From assembly GCA_949291545.1 (NCBI GenBank), contig CASEWB010000008.1:1-64000 (forward strand): 64,000 nucleotides of DNA, given 5' to 3'. The DNA is from an uncultured bacterium. Lineage in GTDB: Bacteria > Elusimicrobiota > Elusimicrobia > Elusimicrobiales > Elusimicrobiaceae. The translations under genes and the position numbers were made by a program. The notes under the pieces are model-generated. The model did no database searches, was not told the DNA's origin, and saw nothing but the letters and a program-made list of their open reading frames with translations. Below, piece by piece: positions 17,677-25,982 of this stretch (position 1 is its first letter; every line of letters starts with the position of its first letter).

Positions 17677-18255
17677 TTATTTTTTCTTGGCGGTTTTTTT
17701 AGCAGTTGCCGTTTTTTTGGCGGCGGGCTTTTTGGCCGCCGCGGCTTTTTTAGGGGCGGACGCCTTTTTTACGGCCGCCTTTTTGGCAGGAGCCGCTTTT
17801 TTGGCGGCTGTTTTTTTGACTGTGGTTTTTTTGGCGGACGCTGCTTTTTTGGCAGCGGGCTTTTTAGCGGCGGATTTTTTGGCCGCTGTTTTTTTAACCG
17901 CCTTTTTGACGGGTTCTTGAAAATCTATTTCTTTGCCAAAGCTGAAAATCTTGTCCAGCGCGTAAAAATCACGCGCTTCTTGGGTCATAATATGGGCCAA
18001 AAAGCCGCCATAGTCGCTCACGCGCCAGAGGTTGCTGTCGCCCCCGTCGCGGTTGAGTTTATAGAAGCCTTGTTCCTTGAGCTTTTTGCTGATTTCTTCT
18101 TCTACGGCATCCAAATGCGGTTTGGAGGTGGCGGTAACAATTAAAATGTAATCGCACAGGGAAGAAAGCCCGCACAAATCAATTACTTTAATGTTTTCGG
18201 CCTTTTTGCTGTCGGCCAGCCGGGCCGCCAAGCATACAAGTTCTTTCATGTTCAT
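17677..18255 (-). CDS. rsfS: Ribosomal silencing factor RsfS with lysine/alanine-rich tail
   Basis: RsfS binds ribosomal protein L14 and blocks subunit joining when nutrients are scarce. Residues 1-112 are a complete RsfS domain (VIDLCGLSSLCDYILIVTATSK, LWRVSDYGGFLAHIMTQEARDFY, LDKIFSFGKEI). About 78 further residues are then almost only Lys, Ala, Pro, Ser and Thr in AAKK/PAKK-like repeats, as in histone H1 and bacterial H1-like proteins. RsfS usually ends near residue 110-130, so the tail is extra. GAGGTGG sits before the ATG at 18255, which also marks the start. Order: nadD-yqeK, LytR_C, rsfS, argS. Confidence 0.9.
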   Translation of the reverse strand: MNMKELVCLAARLADSKKAENIKVIDLCGLSSLCDYILIVTATSKPHLDAVEEEISKKLKEQGFYKLNRDGGDSNLWRVSDYGGFLAHIMTQEARDFYALDKIFSFGKEIDFQEPVKKAVKKTAAKKSAAKKPAAKKAASAKKTTVKKTAAKKAAPAKKAAVKKASAPKKAAAAKKPAAKKTATAKKTAKKK

Positions 18256-18303
18256 AAACCACCTCAATAAACGGTTTTATAGCAATAAAATTAGTCTAGC
18301 ATT

Positions 18304-19182
18304 TTAAAGCGGCATTTCAAAGTCTTTCCCCAGGACGATGCGTGTATCGCAGATGGCGTTGGGGGAAGATTCCGATTTGACTTCGCTGTTAAGGCCCAGG
18401 GCGTGGCTGAGCTGCTTTACTTGCACCAGCCGGCCGCTATAGTCCACAATAAACGAGTTATCTTGATAAGAAGGATAATTATCGTATTGCAAAACGTCCA
18501 CGCGCAGGAGGCCTTTTTCGTTCTGTTCCCGCAAGTATTGCGTAAGGGCTAGCGCCAACCCCCGCTTGCCCGAAGCGTTGTAAATTTCTACTACGATGGG
18601 GCGGTCTTTTACTGCCAGGGGGGCCATATCTTCAATCGGGTCCGCCTGCTGGGCGGTTTTGTGGGCCCTGCGGCTGCGGGAAGAAGCCGGAAAGCGCACG
18701 GCAAAGTCGGCCGCGTCTAGCTTGGAAAGCTCCATACACAGCAAGGCAAATTCCGCCGGGGTTAAATTAGTCCGCCGGTCGTGCCACGCGGTTAGATACG
18801 CCCATACCGGCCGCAGCACGAGCAGCGGGTTATAGCGCCAGGACGTTAAAATGTGTTTAAATTCATTCCAATAGTCTTCCCGTTCCGGGTTTTTGGGTAC
18901 ATAGTAACGGCCATTATTTTGGGGCAGCTTTTTGAAACGGTTTTTCAATGTTATTTTTTCCGGGCTGATTTGCACCACGGCTTTTTGGGAGGAAGGGTTA
19001 TAAGTAAACTCCATGGCCGGCGCCGTTAGTACGGAAAGGCGGATATCCGCGGCTTGGCGGCTGGACAGCGCTTTTGCCAAGGGCGAAGTAAACTGCGCCA
19101 AAGCCGCCAACGCCAAAACCGCCAGCAGCGCCCACAGCAAAAAACGCTCTATTATTTTTTTTGTTTGATAAGATGGTTCCAT
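18304..19182 (-). CDS. Membrane-anchored LytR_C-domain protein
   Basis: This is a 292-residue protein with one N-terminal membrane segment (about residues 14-33, FLLWALLAVLALAALAQF) and a C-terminal LytR_C domain (PIVVEIYNASGKRGLALAL ... CDTRIVLGKDF). The catalytic LytR-CpsA-Psr phosphotransferase domain, which attaches polymers to peptidoglycan, is absent. The middle (60-180) is not recognised. The coding region overlaps the end of nadD-yqeK by 31 bases, and no later start is available. In many bacteria an LCP/LytR_C gene lies between nadD/yqeK and rsfS, as here. Role is likely in the envelope, but unproven. Confidence 0.75.
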   Translation of the reverse strand: MEPSYQTKKIIERFLLWALLAVLALAALAQFTSPLAKALSSRQAADIRLSVLTAPAMEFTYNPSSQKAVVQISPEKITLKNRFKKLPQNNGRYYVPKNPEREDYWNEFKHILTSWRYNPLLVLRPVWAYLTAWHDRRTNLTPAEFALLCMELSKLDAADFAVRFPASSRSRRAHKTAQQADPIEDMAPLAVKDRPIVVEIYNASGKRGLALALTQYLREQNEKGLLRVDVLQYDNYPSYQDNSFIVDYSGRLVQVKQLSHALGLNSEVKSESSPNAICDTRIVLGKDFEMPL

Positions 19183-20282
19183 AAGTCAATCCCCACGGGG
19201 CAGAGCCATTTTTGCGAGTCAATGGTAAAAAGCAGTTTGCGGTTGGCCGCGTACAGGAGGGCGGAGTCCAAATCCTGTAAGGCCAAGTTGCGTATAACAA
19301 ACGCATCCTTATATTTGCGGTCTTTGGAGGAAATATCCGCCACAAACAGAATTTTGGACAGCGTGCTCATATGCAAACTGCCCAAGGTGTGTTCGGCAAT
19401 GGCGGAAAGGATTTCTTTGTCGCGCACGTCAAACAGGTGTTGGGCCAGCCAGGCCGAAGCGTAGCTGTGCAACAGGCTGGGTTCTAACCGGCAAATATCT
19501 TCAAAAAATGGGACCTTGATTTTATGCTCTTTGCAAAAGCGTATCAGTTCCGGGCCGGTAAATCCTTTCCCGGCGTCGTGCAAAATGCCTGCTTTCACGG
19601 CCGATTCCACATTCACGTCATAAATATCGCTTAATGCGGCGGCCATTTCGGCCACGTTTTTGGAATGCAGGTAGCGGTTGGTTTTTAAGTGTGCCTTAAG
19701 CCAATCGTGCACCGCCAATCCATAGAGTTTATTTTCGCGTATGGTGGGGGCGATTTGCGGGGGGACGGTGTCGGGTATTCCGCCGCAAGCTAAAATATGC
19801 GCCCGCACGCGGCTGGAAGACAGCTTGGGGAAAAACCCCGGCAAAAACAAGTGTTTAAAAGCGGCCGGGTTTTCGTTATAGCCCTTGCGCTTGCCGGCCA
19901 CTACGATGGCATTTTTAAAAATATACTCGGGGTTTTTCCAATTATGTAAATCGTTCAGACAGTCGGTACCTACCAGTAAATAAATTTCCGGGTTGTCGTA
20001 GCGCTTTTTAAGGTATTGCACCAATTGGTAGGTATAGGTTTTGCCGCCTTGCTTGAGCTCGTAATCGTCAAACACAATATGGCCGGAAAAACCGGCAAAG
20101 GCTTGTTTGAGCATTTTCATACGCAGGCGGAAAGGCGTGGGCGATTTGGCTTTAAAAGGGGAATGATAAGCCGGCACAATGTGCGCGACGTCCGGCGCAA
20201 TTACTTTCATTGCGCGCCGGAATAAAGAAACGTGCCCTTTGTGGACCGGGTCAAAACTGCCGCCAAAAACGAGAACTTTCAT
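19152..20282 (-). CDS. nadD: Fused NadD (nicotinate-mononucleotide adenylyltransferase) and YqeK-type HD hydrolase
   Basis: Residues 1-195 are NadD, which makes deamido-NAD from nicotinate mononucleotide and ATP. They show GGSFDPVHKGH (nucleotidyltransferase HxGH), LLVGTDCLNDLHNW and SSSRVRAHI. Residues 205-376 are an HD-domain hydrolase of the YqeK group, with LHSKNVAEMA, ILHDAGKG (HD) and a final VGIDLWNHL. YqeK cleaves diadenosine tetraphosphate and is often encoded next to nadD; here the two are one 376-residue chain. GAGGTG precedes the ATG. The fusion couples NAD synthesis to removal of an alarmone made by synthetases. Confidence 0.92.
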   Translation of the reverse strand: MKVLVFGGSFDPVHKGHVSLFRRAMKVIAPDVAHIVPAYHSPFKAKSPTPFRLRMKMLKQAFAGFSGHIVFDDYELKQGGKTYTYQLVQYLKKRYDNPEIYLLVGTDCLNDLHNWKNPEYIFKNAIVVAGKRKGYNENPAAFKHLFLPGFFPKLSSSRVRAHILACGGIPDTVPPQIAPTIRENKLYGLAVHDWLKAHLKTNRYLHSKNVAEMAAALSDIYDVNVESAVKAGILHDAGKGFTGPELIRFCKEHKIKVPFFEDICRLEPSLLHSYASAWLAQHLFDVRDKEILSAIAEHTLGSLHMSTLSKILFVADISSKDRKYKDAFVIRNLALQDLDSALLYAANRKLLFTIDSQKWLCPVGIDLWNHLIKQKK

Positions 20283-20291
20283 AACACCTCA

Positions 20292-21557
20292 TTATACAAG
20301 TTTTTCCGCCAGCTCCTTGCCTTCCAGCAGGGAAGCTTCCATAAACGAATACTCCCACTTGCCATATCTGCCCGCGCAAAAACACCCGCGCTTGGCCAAA
20401 GCCTCCAGGGCTTGGCGCACGGCGCGTAAGCGGTGCTTATCGTAAACGGCGTAGGCATAGGGCAGGGGCTGCCAACAGGAAAGCAAGACTTCGTCGTTCT
20501 CCTTTATTATACCTTTTTGGACGAGTGCGTTCCAAATACGCCGGCGGCTTTTGGGGGCGCCGGGCGGGAGCTCTATATAGAAGAGCGAAGTGCCTTTGGG
20601 CGCATTAGCGGGGGAAAACCCGCTTTGCAGGCCTACACGGTAGAAGGGGTCTGTTTCGTCCGGGAAATAAATCCAGCTGAAAGGCTTTACGGCCCGAGCA
20701 ACCGCCAAATGATATACCAGCACCGGGCGGTTATGCAGCAGGTTTGCCAAGGCAGTCAGCTGGGGTTCGCCTTTTAATAAACGCAAAAAAGCCGGCAGGG
20801 GGAGGGTGTTAATCAGCCTATCGTACGAGAATGTTTTCCCTCCCGCCCGCACAGTTTTGTTTTTTAAATCTACTTGGGTTACCCGGGTACGGGTGCGCAG
20901 GTGCGTAAGGCCGCCCGCCAAAGCCCGGACCAAGGCTTCGCACCCGCCGTGTTTGGGATAATAAAACGAAGTGTTATACCCATAGGCTTTTTGGGGAGGG
21001 CGCTGGGCGCTTTGCAAAATTTCGGGCGGGGTGGGGCGCGGCACAAACGGGCCGCACCAATCGCAGGTAAGTTCTTCGGGCGGAAGCCCCCACAATTTGG
21101 TATTGTAAGGGCGCATAAATTGGTCGTACACGCCGCGGCCGAAAGCCTGTAAACACCACTGTTTAAAGGTGCGGGGGGCGGCTGGTATTTTTGGGGCAGC
21201 TTCCAACAGGCCTTGCACACAGGCTTGGCGGGCCTTTTCGGGCAGGGCGTAGAGGTTGGCTTGGAACGGGAAAGGGACACGGCTGGAGCCCGTGTAGATA
21301 AATGCGCGGCGGGTGCGGCGCAGCAGGTTGCCTTTAAGCAGATGTTTGACCAATTGGCGCCCGTAGGCCGAATGTAAATGAAGCAGGTGGCCGCCGCAGT
21401 CCAGCGTGAAGCCGCGTATTGTGCGGCTGGAGCACAAGCCGCCCGGTTTTGCTTTGGCTTCCAAAAGCAGGTAATCGGTTTCTTGGCGCTGTTCCAAATG
21501 ATAAGCGGCGCTTAGGCCCGTCAGCCCTGCGCCCAAAATCAAAATTTTGGTATGCAT
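20292..21557 (-). CDS. FAD-dependent amine oxidase/protoporphyrinogen-oxidase-like protein
   Basis: The 421-residue protein begins with a dinucleotide-binding fold (ILGAGLTGLSAAYHL, then LLLEAKAKPGGLCSS) and later has FDRLI-like and SYDRLINTLPLPAF segments typical of the flavin amine oxidase superfamily. Relatives in polysaccharide clusters include UDP-galactopyranose-mutase-like and PPOX-like oxidoreductases. No haem genes are near, and the next gene upstream is a GlcNAc-1-phosphate transferase, so a role in envelope sugar or lipid modification is more likely than haem synthesis. Substrate unknown. It starts one base after the stop of that upstream gene. Confidence 0.7.
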   Translation of the reverse strand: MHTKILILGAGLTGLSAAYHLEQRQETDYLLLEAKAKPGGLCSSRTIRGFTLDCGGHLLHLHSAYGRQLVKHLLKGNLLRRTRRAFIYTGSSRVPFPFQANLYALPEKARQACVQGLLEAAPKIPAAPRTFKQWCLQAFGRGVYDQFMRPYNTKLWGLPPEELTCDWCGPFVPRPTPPEILQSAQRPPQKAYGYNTSFYYPKHGGCEALVRALAGGLTHLRTRTRVTQVDLKNKTVRAGGKTFSYDRLINTLPLPAFLRLLKGEPQLTALANLLHNRPVLVYHLAVARAVKPFSWIYFPDETDPFYRVGLQSGFSPANAPKGTSLFYIELPPGAPKSRRRIWNALVQKGIIKENDEVLLSCWQPLPYAYAVYDKHRLRAVRQALEALAKRGCFCAGRYGKWEYSFMEASLLEGKELAEKLV

Positions 21558-21558
21558 A

Positions 21559-22581
21559 CTACTCCGTTTTAAGATGCAATAACCACAAGGTGGCCGCTCC
21601 CAGCGCTACCGCCGAAAACACAAACAAGGCCAAGGCAATCTGCCCGCAGCAATGCGTTAAGGTGTAGGCCAGTATGTTAAAAAACAAGCCGGCTCCCGCA
21701 AACAACAGTAAAATGGTTCCCAGCGGCCAGTTGAGCTTTTTTAGGCGCAGGGCAATATGGTCGTTGCTGCCTTTGAGCGGGTTTTTGCCTTTTAACAAGC
21801 GCGCCAGCACAACAAAGGCGGTATCAAACAGCGGTACGGCTAAAATAAACAAGGGCGCTAAAAACCCCCAGTTCGTCCGCTCGCTGTATCCTGTGCCAAT
21901 GGACAGGGCGGCAATCATAAAACCTAAAAAAGTGGAACCGCTGTCTCCCAAGAAAATTTTCCGTTTGGCGTGGTTAAACGGCCAAAACGCCAGGCAGGCC
22001 CCCAGCAAGGCCAAAGCTGCAAAATTGACGTAAATATATTCGGACGGGAGCGCAATTACCGCCAGCCCCAGCGTGCAAACCAGGGCTTGGCTGACGCATA
22101 AACCGTCCATAATGTCTAGTAGGTTAAATGCGTTGGTCAACCCCACTATCCACAGAAAGGTCAGCGGCCAGGAAACCCATGGCGAGGTGAATACATGTAT
22201 CGCTACTCCGTAGTAAATCAACGCGCCCGCCGCAATGGCTTGCACCAAGAGCTTGACGGGAATGCTGATGCCTTTTGGCTTTTTTAAATCGTCGGCCAGC
22301 CCCAGCAGAAAAATCAGTGTGCCACCAATAAAAATACCGCGCAGGTTGTGCAGGGTGCCGCTGGGGAAGGCGGTGGTAAAGCGGATTAGTGTCAAACTAG
22401 CCAATGTGCCTACAAAAATTCCCATGCCTCCCAATACTGGTACCGCGCCGGAATGGGTTTTTAGTCCGCCGGGTTTATCCAAAAAGAACCGTTTGGCAAA
22501 ATGACGCAAACAAGGCAGGCTGGCTGCCGTAATAATTCCCGCCGCAAGGGCCGCTGTGAGGTAAAGGACAAATGGTTTCAT
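21559..22581 (-). CDS. Undecaprenyl-phosphate GlcNAc-1-phosphate transferase (WecA/TagO/MraY family)
   Basis: This integral membrane enzyme (340 residues, about ten segments) moves a sugar-1-phosphate from a UDP-sugar to the carrier lipid, starting glycan assembly. Family signatures are GLADDLKKP near residue 95, NAFNLLDIMDGL near 150 (catalytic Asp pair) and FLGDSGSTFLGF near 215. The lack of MraY-specific residues and the oxidoreductase next door favour the WecA/TagO group. The gene diverges from a lipoprotein gene; its -10 (TATTAT) lies seven bases before the ATG without a ribosome-binding site. A flippase at 23.3 kb may act in the same pathway. Confidence 0.87.
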   Translation of the reverse strand: MKPFVLYLTAALAAGIITAASLPCLRHFAKRFFLDKPGGLKTHSGAVPVLGGMGIFVGTLASLTLIRFTTAFPSGTLHNLRGIFIGGTLIFLLGLADDLKKPKGISIPVKLLVQAIAAGALIYYGVAIHVFTSPWVSWPLTFLWIVGLTNAFNLLDIMDGLCVSQALVCTLGLAVIALPSEYIYVNFAALALLGACLAFWPFNHAKRKIFLGDSGSTFLGFMIAALSIGTGYSERTNWGFLAPLFILAVPLFDTAFVVLARLLKGKNPLKGSNDHIALRLKKLNWPLGTILLLFAGAGLFFNILAYTLTHCCGQIALALFVFSAVALGAATLWLLHLKTE

Positions 22582-22614
22582 AATATCTATAATATACTAT
22601 AAGGAGATCAAAGT

Positions 22615-23244
22615 ATGTTTAAAAGAATTTTAACATTTTCCCTGGCTATTTGGCTGGCGGCGTGCGCGGGGGGACGCGTAAAAGAAATTCCGGCCGATGT
22701 GCGGGACTATAAACGGGTGGATTTTTTTACCCAAGGGCGCACACAGGCTGCTTTTAAAGTAATGGGCCAACTAAACGAAGATTATATGGAAGGGGTGCTG
22801 CGGATTAAAAAAATTGGTGCGCAGGATTACGACGTAGTGCTGATGTCCGGCGCGGCTTACCGGTTGTTGCACGCTACCGTCAGCCCCGAGGGAATTGCTT
22901 ACCGCTATTTGTTTAAAGACGCCGACACCGCCGCGGTGCGCGCCCGGATTGAACAGTTTTTAAATTTGCTTGTGGCGGACCCGGGGCTCTACCGCAGCCG
23001 CCGCATTAAGCCGCAAGAAGTGACCATTTCTTACCAAGGGACGGACGCCAAAACAAAATACTTCTACCACCAGGGGGAATTCTACCCGTATGCGGCGCAA
23101 ACGGTCACCTTGTTAAATACGGCCGATTTGTCCTACAACGAATATGCCCCTTTTGATGCCGACGGAACGGAAAATGTGCCGCATCTATTGGTGTATAAGG
23201 ACGGAAATATTACATTGGATTTAACGCTAATTAGTTTGCGGTAA
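22615..23244 (+). CDS. Lipoprotein of unknown function
   Basis: The 209-residue protein has a lipoprotein signal (MFKRILTFSLAIWLAAC, lipid on C17) and no other recognised motif. The middle alternates strands and aromatic residues (VLMSGAAYRLLHATVSPEG ... YRYLFKD), giving a possible LolB- or DUF3261-like beta fold that binds lipids, but I cannot confirm this. AAGGAG precedes the ATG. It is a single-gene unit divergent from the GlcNAc-1-phosphate transferase, which hints at an outer-envelope role. Confidence 0.7.
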   Translation: MFKRILTFSLAIWLAACAGGRVKEIPADVRDYKRVDFFTQGRTQAAFKVMGQLNEDYMEGVLRIKKIGAQDYDVVLMSGAAYRLLHATVSPEGIAYRYLFKDADTAAVRARIEQFLNLLVADPGLYRSRRIKPQEVTISYQGTDAKTKYFYHQGEFYPYAAQTVTLLNTADLSYNEYAPFDADGTENVPHLLVYKDGNITLDLTLISLR

Positions 23245-23254
23245 AAACATTTAC

Positions 23255-23287
23255 AAAAAAAGAGCTCAGTTTATGAGCTCTTTTTTT
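23255..23287. terminator. Bidirectional terminator (lipoprotein / flippase)
   Basis: AAAAAGAGCTCA / TGAGCTCTTTTT with a five-base loop, between two converging genes. Confidence 0.85.
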
Positions 23288-23299
23288 ATGGGGAATTTA

Positions 23300-24727
23300 T
23301 CAGCTGCGGCGGGGACGCAAAATTAGCCACATCCACAAGGGGTACAGCGTCAGCAGGAGAATTTTTGCCCCCAGCAGGGCGGTTGCCCCCCAGCCTCCCA
23401 CGGCTTTGCACGCAAGCGCCGTAGCTATGCATACGCCCGCCATCGCGGCCAGCTTGGGGTATTCATAGCGGATAGGATACACTTTTTGCGTAAATACAAA
23501 CAGGGCCGTTGCCATCGCCCCGTAGCTAAGCGCCACACCCCAGCCGGCGCCCACAATGCCCAAGTGCGGTACTAATGTGAGGTTGGTGGTAATGCTTACG
23601 GCCGCCCCCAATAGCGTAATCCACACGAGGACACGGGTTTTTTTAGTCAAAACCGGCGCTACCATAAAATTGATGTAGAGCCCATAGAAAAAATATCCCG
23701 TCAGTACCAGCGGTATCACATGCAGGCCGCCCCAATAGGACGGGCTGATTAGGTGGAAATCCCCAAACAAGTTGCTTTGGATAATGGGCGGCATAAGCAG
23801 GGAAAGCCCCAGCAAAAACCAACTGCCTAGCGCAAAAAAAGCGGAAAATACGCTGGCAAATGTTTCTTTGGCGTCGGCGTCTTTGGCGTGTGCCAGGAAA
23901 AAGGGCCGCCAGGCTTGGTCAAACATAGAAACCAAAAGCATCATAAATACGCCTATTTTAAAATTGGCCTGATATACGCCCACTTGTTCCAGCCCGGCCA
24001 AGTGCACCAAAATCGGTTTATCAATTACACTTACCAGCAGGCTGGCCAGCCCCGCCGGTACAAACGGCCAAGCAAAGCGCAGCATTTCTCTATACAGGGT
24101 GCGGTTTAACGGATAGGTTTTGCCGTGCAGTTCTTTCCAAACAACGGGCGATAATAACAACAACGACGTAAGTGAAGCAAAAATGTTGGCCCACAAAATA
24201 GAGGCTATGCCTTTGTGCAGTACGGCAATAAATACAATGTTGCCAATTACATTTACCACAATGGAGGCCGTGCGCACCCCCGCAAAATACCAGGGCCGCC
24301 GCTCTAAGCGCAGCTTGGTGAATGGGATCATATTCAGCACATCTAACAACAATACCCACACCGCCAAGTGCACAATTTGCGTTTGCTGGGGGCCGATGCC
24401 AATCAAAGCGGCAAACGGCTTGGCAAATACCCACAGCAATACCGACGATACCACCCCGTTTGCCAATACTCCGTAAAAACAATGCTGGAACACCTCCGTC
24501 TTGTTTTCGCGTTCGCTGGCAAAGCGCAGGTAGCTTTGGTCCATACCAAACAGAAAAATGACATTTAGCAGGGCAACCACGGCAAAAGTAGTGGCAATGA
24601 CGCCGTATTCGCCGGGGATTAGATAGTAAGTATAGAAAGGAACCAGACAAAAATTAAGTAACCGTGCCAGTACGGTGGAAGTACCGTATACCAGCGTTTC
24701 TTTGCCCAGCCGTTTGAGGTTTGCCAT
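23300..24727 (-). CDS. Polysaccharide flippase (Wzx/MATE-like)
   Basis: The 475-residue protein has about fourteen hydrophobic segments and starts with the Wzx-type stretch LGKETLVYGTSTVLARLLNF, followed by the YTYYLIPGEYGVIATTF repeat common to polysaccharide exporters. It would flip lipid-linked sugar units across the inner membrane. It works logically with the GlcNAc-1-phosphate transferase at 21.6 kb. There is no ribosome-binding site, and a strong hairpin with a T run ends only seven bases before the ATG, so control is unusual: either read-through from the upstream nucleoside phosphorylase gene or an attenuator. Confidence 0.85.
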   Translation of the reverse strand: MANLKRLGKETLVYGTSTVLARLLNFCLVPFYTYYLIPGEYGVIATTFAVVALLNVIFLFGMDQSYLRFASERENKTEVFQHCFYGVLANGVVSSVLLWVFAKPFAALIGIGPQQTQIVHLAVWVLLLDVLNMIPFTKLRLERRPWYFAGVRTASIVVNVIGNIVFIAVLHKGIASILWANIFASLTSLLLLSPVVWKELHGKTYPLNRTLYREMLRFAWPFVPAGLASLLVSVIDKPILVHLAGLEQVGVYQANFKIGVFMMLLVSMFDQAWRPFFLAHAKDADAKETFASVFSAFFALGSWFLLGLSLLMPPIIQSNLFGDFHLISPSYWGGLHVIPLVLTGYFFYGLYINFMVAPVLTKKTRVLVWITLLGAAVSITTNLTLVPHLGIVGAGWGVALSYGAMATALFVFTQKVYPIRYEYPKLAAMAGVCIATALACKAVGGWGATALLGAKILLLTLYPLWMWLILRPRRS

Positions 24728-24733
24728 AATTAC

Positions 24734-24775
24734 AAAAATCCGCGCGGCGCCCTATACAGCCAGCCGCCGCGCGGA
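24734..24775 (-). terminator. Strong GC-rich hairpin directly before the flippase start
   Basis: A perfect 11-bp stem (TCCGCGCGGCG / CGCCGCGCGGA) followed by five T, 10 bases after the purine phosphorylase stop. The flippase ATG follows the T run after six bases, leaving no room for a new promoter. Confidence 0.75.
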
Positions 24776-24784
24776 AAACAATCC

Positions 24785-25606
24785 TTATAATTTTACGAAC
24801 AGAATTTCCAACAATTTTTTGAATTTTCCTTCAATTTTTTTCGTTTCGCTGATGGTTTGCGCGTGGGAGAGGGGTTTTTTCTCTATCCCGCAGCCCATAT
24901 TGCTTACCCACGCCAACCCCAATACGGCAATACCGCACTGGCGTGCAACCAATACTTCCGGCACGACCGACATTCCCACCACTGTGGCGCCCCATTTTTT
25001 GAACATCTGTATTTCGGCGGGCGTTTCAAAGTTCGGGCCGGTGGCGGCCAAATAGACGCCTTCCCCCGCTTTTACCCCCGCTTTTTTGGCGGCTGCCAGG
25101 GCGGTTTTGCGCATGGTTTTGTCGTACGCTTCGGACAAATCAAAGAACATCGGGCCGAAGGCCGGGTCGTGGTTGCCGATTAACGGGTTGTTGCACATAA
25201 AGTTGATATGGTCTTTCAATACGCACAAAGAGCCCGGTTTTAATTTCAAATCCATAGACCCTACCGCCGCCGATACCAGCAATTTTTCCACCCCCAACAA
25301 TTTTAAGGTGCGGATAGAAATGGCCAAATCTTTCATTGGGTGGCCTTCGTAATAATGAAAACGGCCCTGCATTACTACAATACGGCGGCCTTTGTATACG
25401 CCAAAAATTAAATTGCCGCTGTGCCCCGGCACCGTGCTTTGCAAAAAACCGGGAATGGACGTATACGGAATTTTAATCTCTTTTTCCAAAGGCGGAATAG
25501 AGCCGGCCAGCCCGGACCCTGTGATAAGGGCAATTTCGGGTTTAAAATTTTTCGTCTTTTTATTTAAAAAAGCAGCTGCTTTTTTAACTTGCGCCAGTTG
25601 GGTCAT
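24785..25606 (-). CDS. Purine nucleoside phosphorylase
   Basis: This is a trimeric-type PNP of 273 residues that splits (deoxy)inosine or guanosine with phosphate for purine salvage. Signatures are ITGSGLAG near residue 29, VVMQGRFHYYEGHP (phosphate and base site) near 78, AAVGSM, and GPNFETPAEIQMFKKWGATVVGMS near 195 with the purine-binding residues. The start is taken at MTQLAQVKKAA, preceded by CGGAGG; the frame is open 16 codons further but without support. A TATAAT box lies about 16 bases upstream of that ribosome-binding site. Confidence 0.93.
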   Translation of the reverse strand: MTQLAQVKKAAAFLNKKTKNFKPEIALITGSGLAGSIPPLEKEIKIPYTSIPGFLQSTVPGHSGNLIFGVYKGRRIVVMQGRFHYYEGHPMKDLAISIRTLKLLGVEKLLVSAAVGSMDLKLKPGSLCVLKDHINFMCNNPLIGNHDPAFGPMFFDLSEAYDKTMRKTALAAAKKAGVKAGEGVYLAATGPNFETPAEIQMFKKWGATVVGMSVVPEVLVARQCGIAVLGLAWVSNMGCGIEKKPLSHAQTISETKKIEGKFKKLLEILFVKL

Positions 25607-25622
25607 AATAACCTCCGTTGGA

Positions 25623-25982
25623 TTATAACGTTGTCCGCGCCGGGGTGAACGCATTGGGAATATGTTCTATCCGCTCCGGCAGGACGCACAGCACATCAAA
25701 TCTTATACTATCAAATTTTAAGCCGTTTTCTTGTATGTATATGGCTGCCGTTTGCGCAATGCGTTTTTGCTTGGCGGGGGTAACTGCCCCTAACGGACCG
25801 CCAAAGGCCTCGTAGGAGCGGGTTTTTACTTCGGCAAAAACCAAGGTCTTGCCTAGAGAGGCAATGATGTCAATCTCTCCGCCGCGCCGGGCAAAATTGC
25901 GCATTAAAATGCGGTATCCGGTTTTTTGCAAAAAATGGACGGCGCGTTCTTCGCCGGCTCTCCCCGCGGAGGTGCTGGTCAT
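25623..25982 (-). CDS. YraN/UPF0102 family nuclease-fold protein
   Basis: The 119-residue protein has the UPF0102 pattern GRAGEERAVHFL, then RNFARRGGEIDII and VFAEVKTRS. This is a Holliday-junction-resolvase-like (PD-D/E-XK) fold, where GEID and EVK hold the presumed metal ligands. Function is not settled. The start at 25982 is supported by a four-base ATGA overlap with rnhB upstream; the pair rnhB-yraN is widespread in bacteria. Confidence 0.9.
   Translation of the reverse strand: MTSTSAGRAGEERAVHFLQKTGYRILMRNFARRGGEIDIIASLGKTLVFAEVKTRSYEAFGGPLGAVTPAKQKRIAQTAAIYIQENGLKFDSIRFDVLCVLPERIEHIPNAFTPARTTL

Noticed and set aside
17627..17920. Plus-strand frame rich in FLAAAFLA-type repeats, looks like a membrane protein
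   Set aside because: It is the reverse complement of the Lys/Ala tail of RsfS; the repeat composition explains the open frame.
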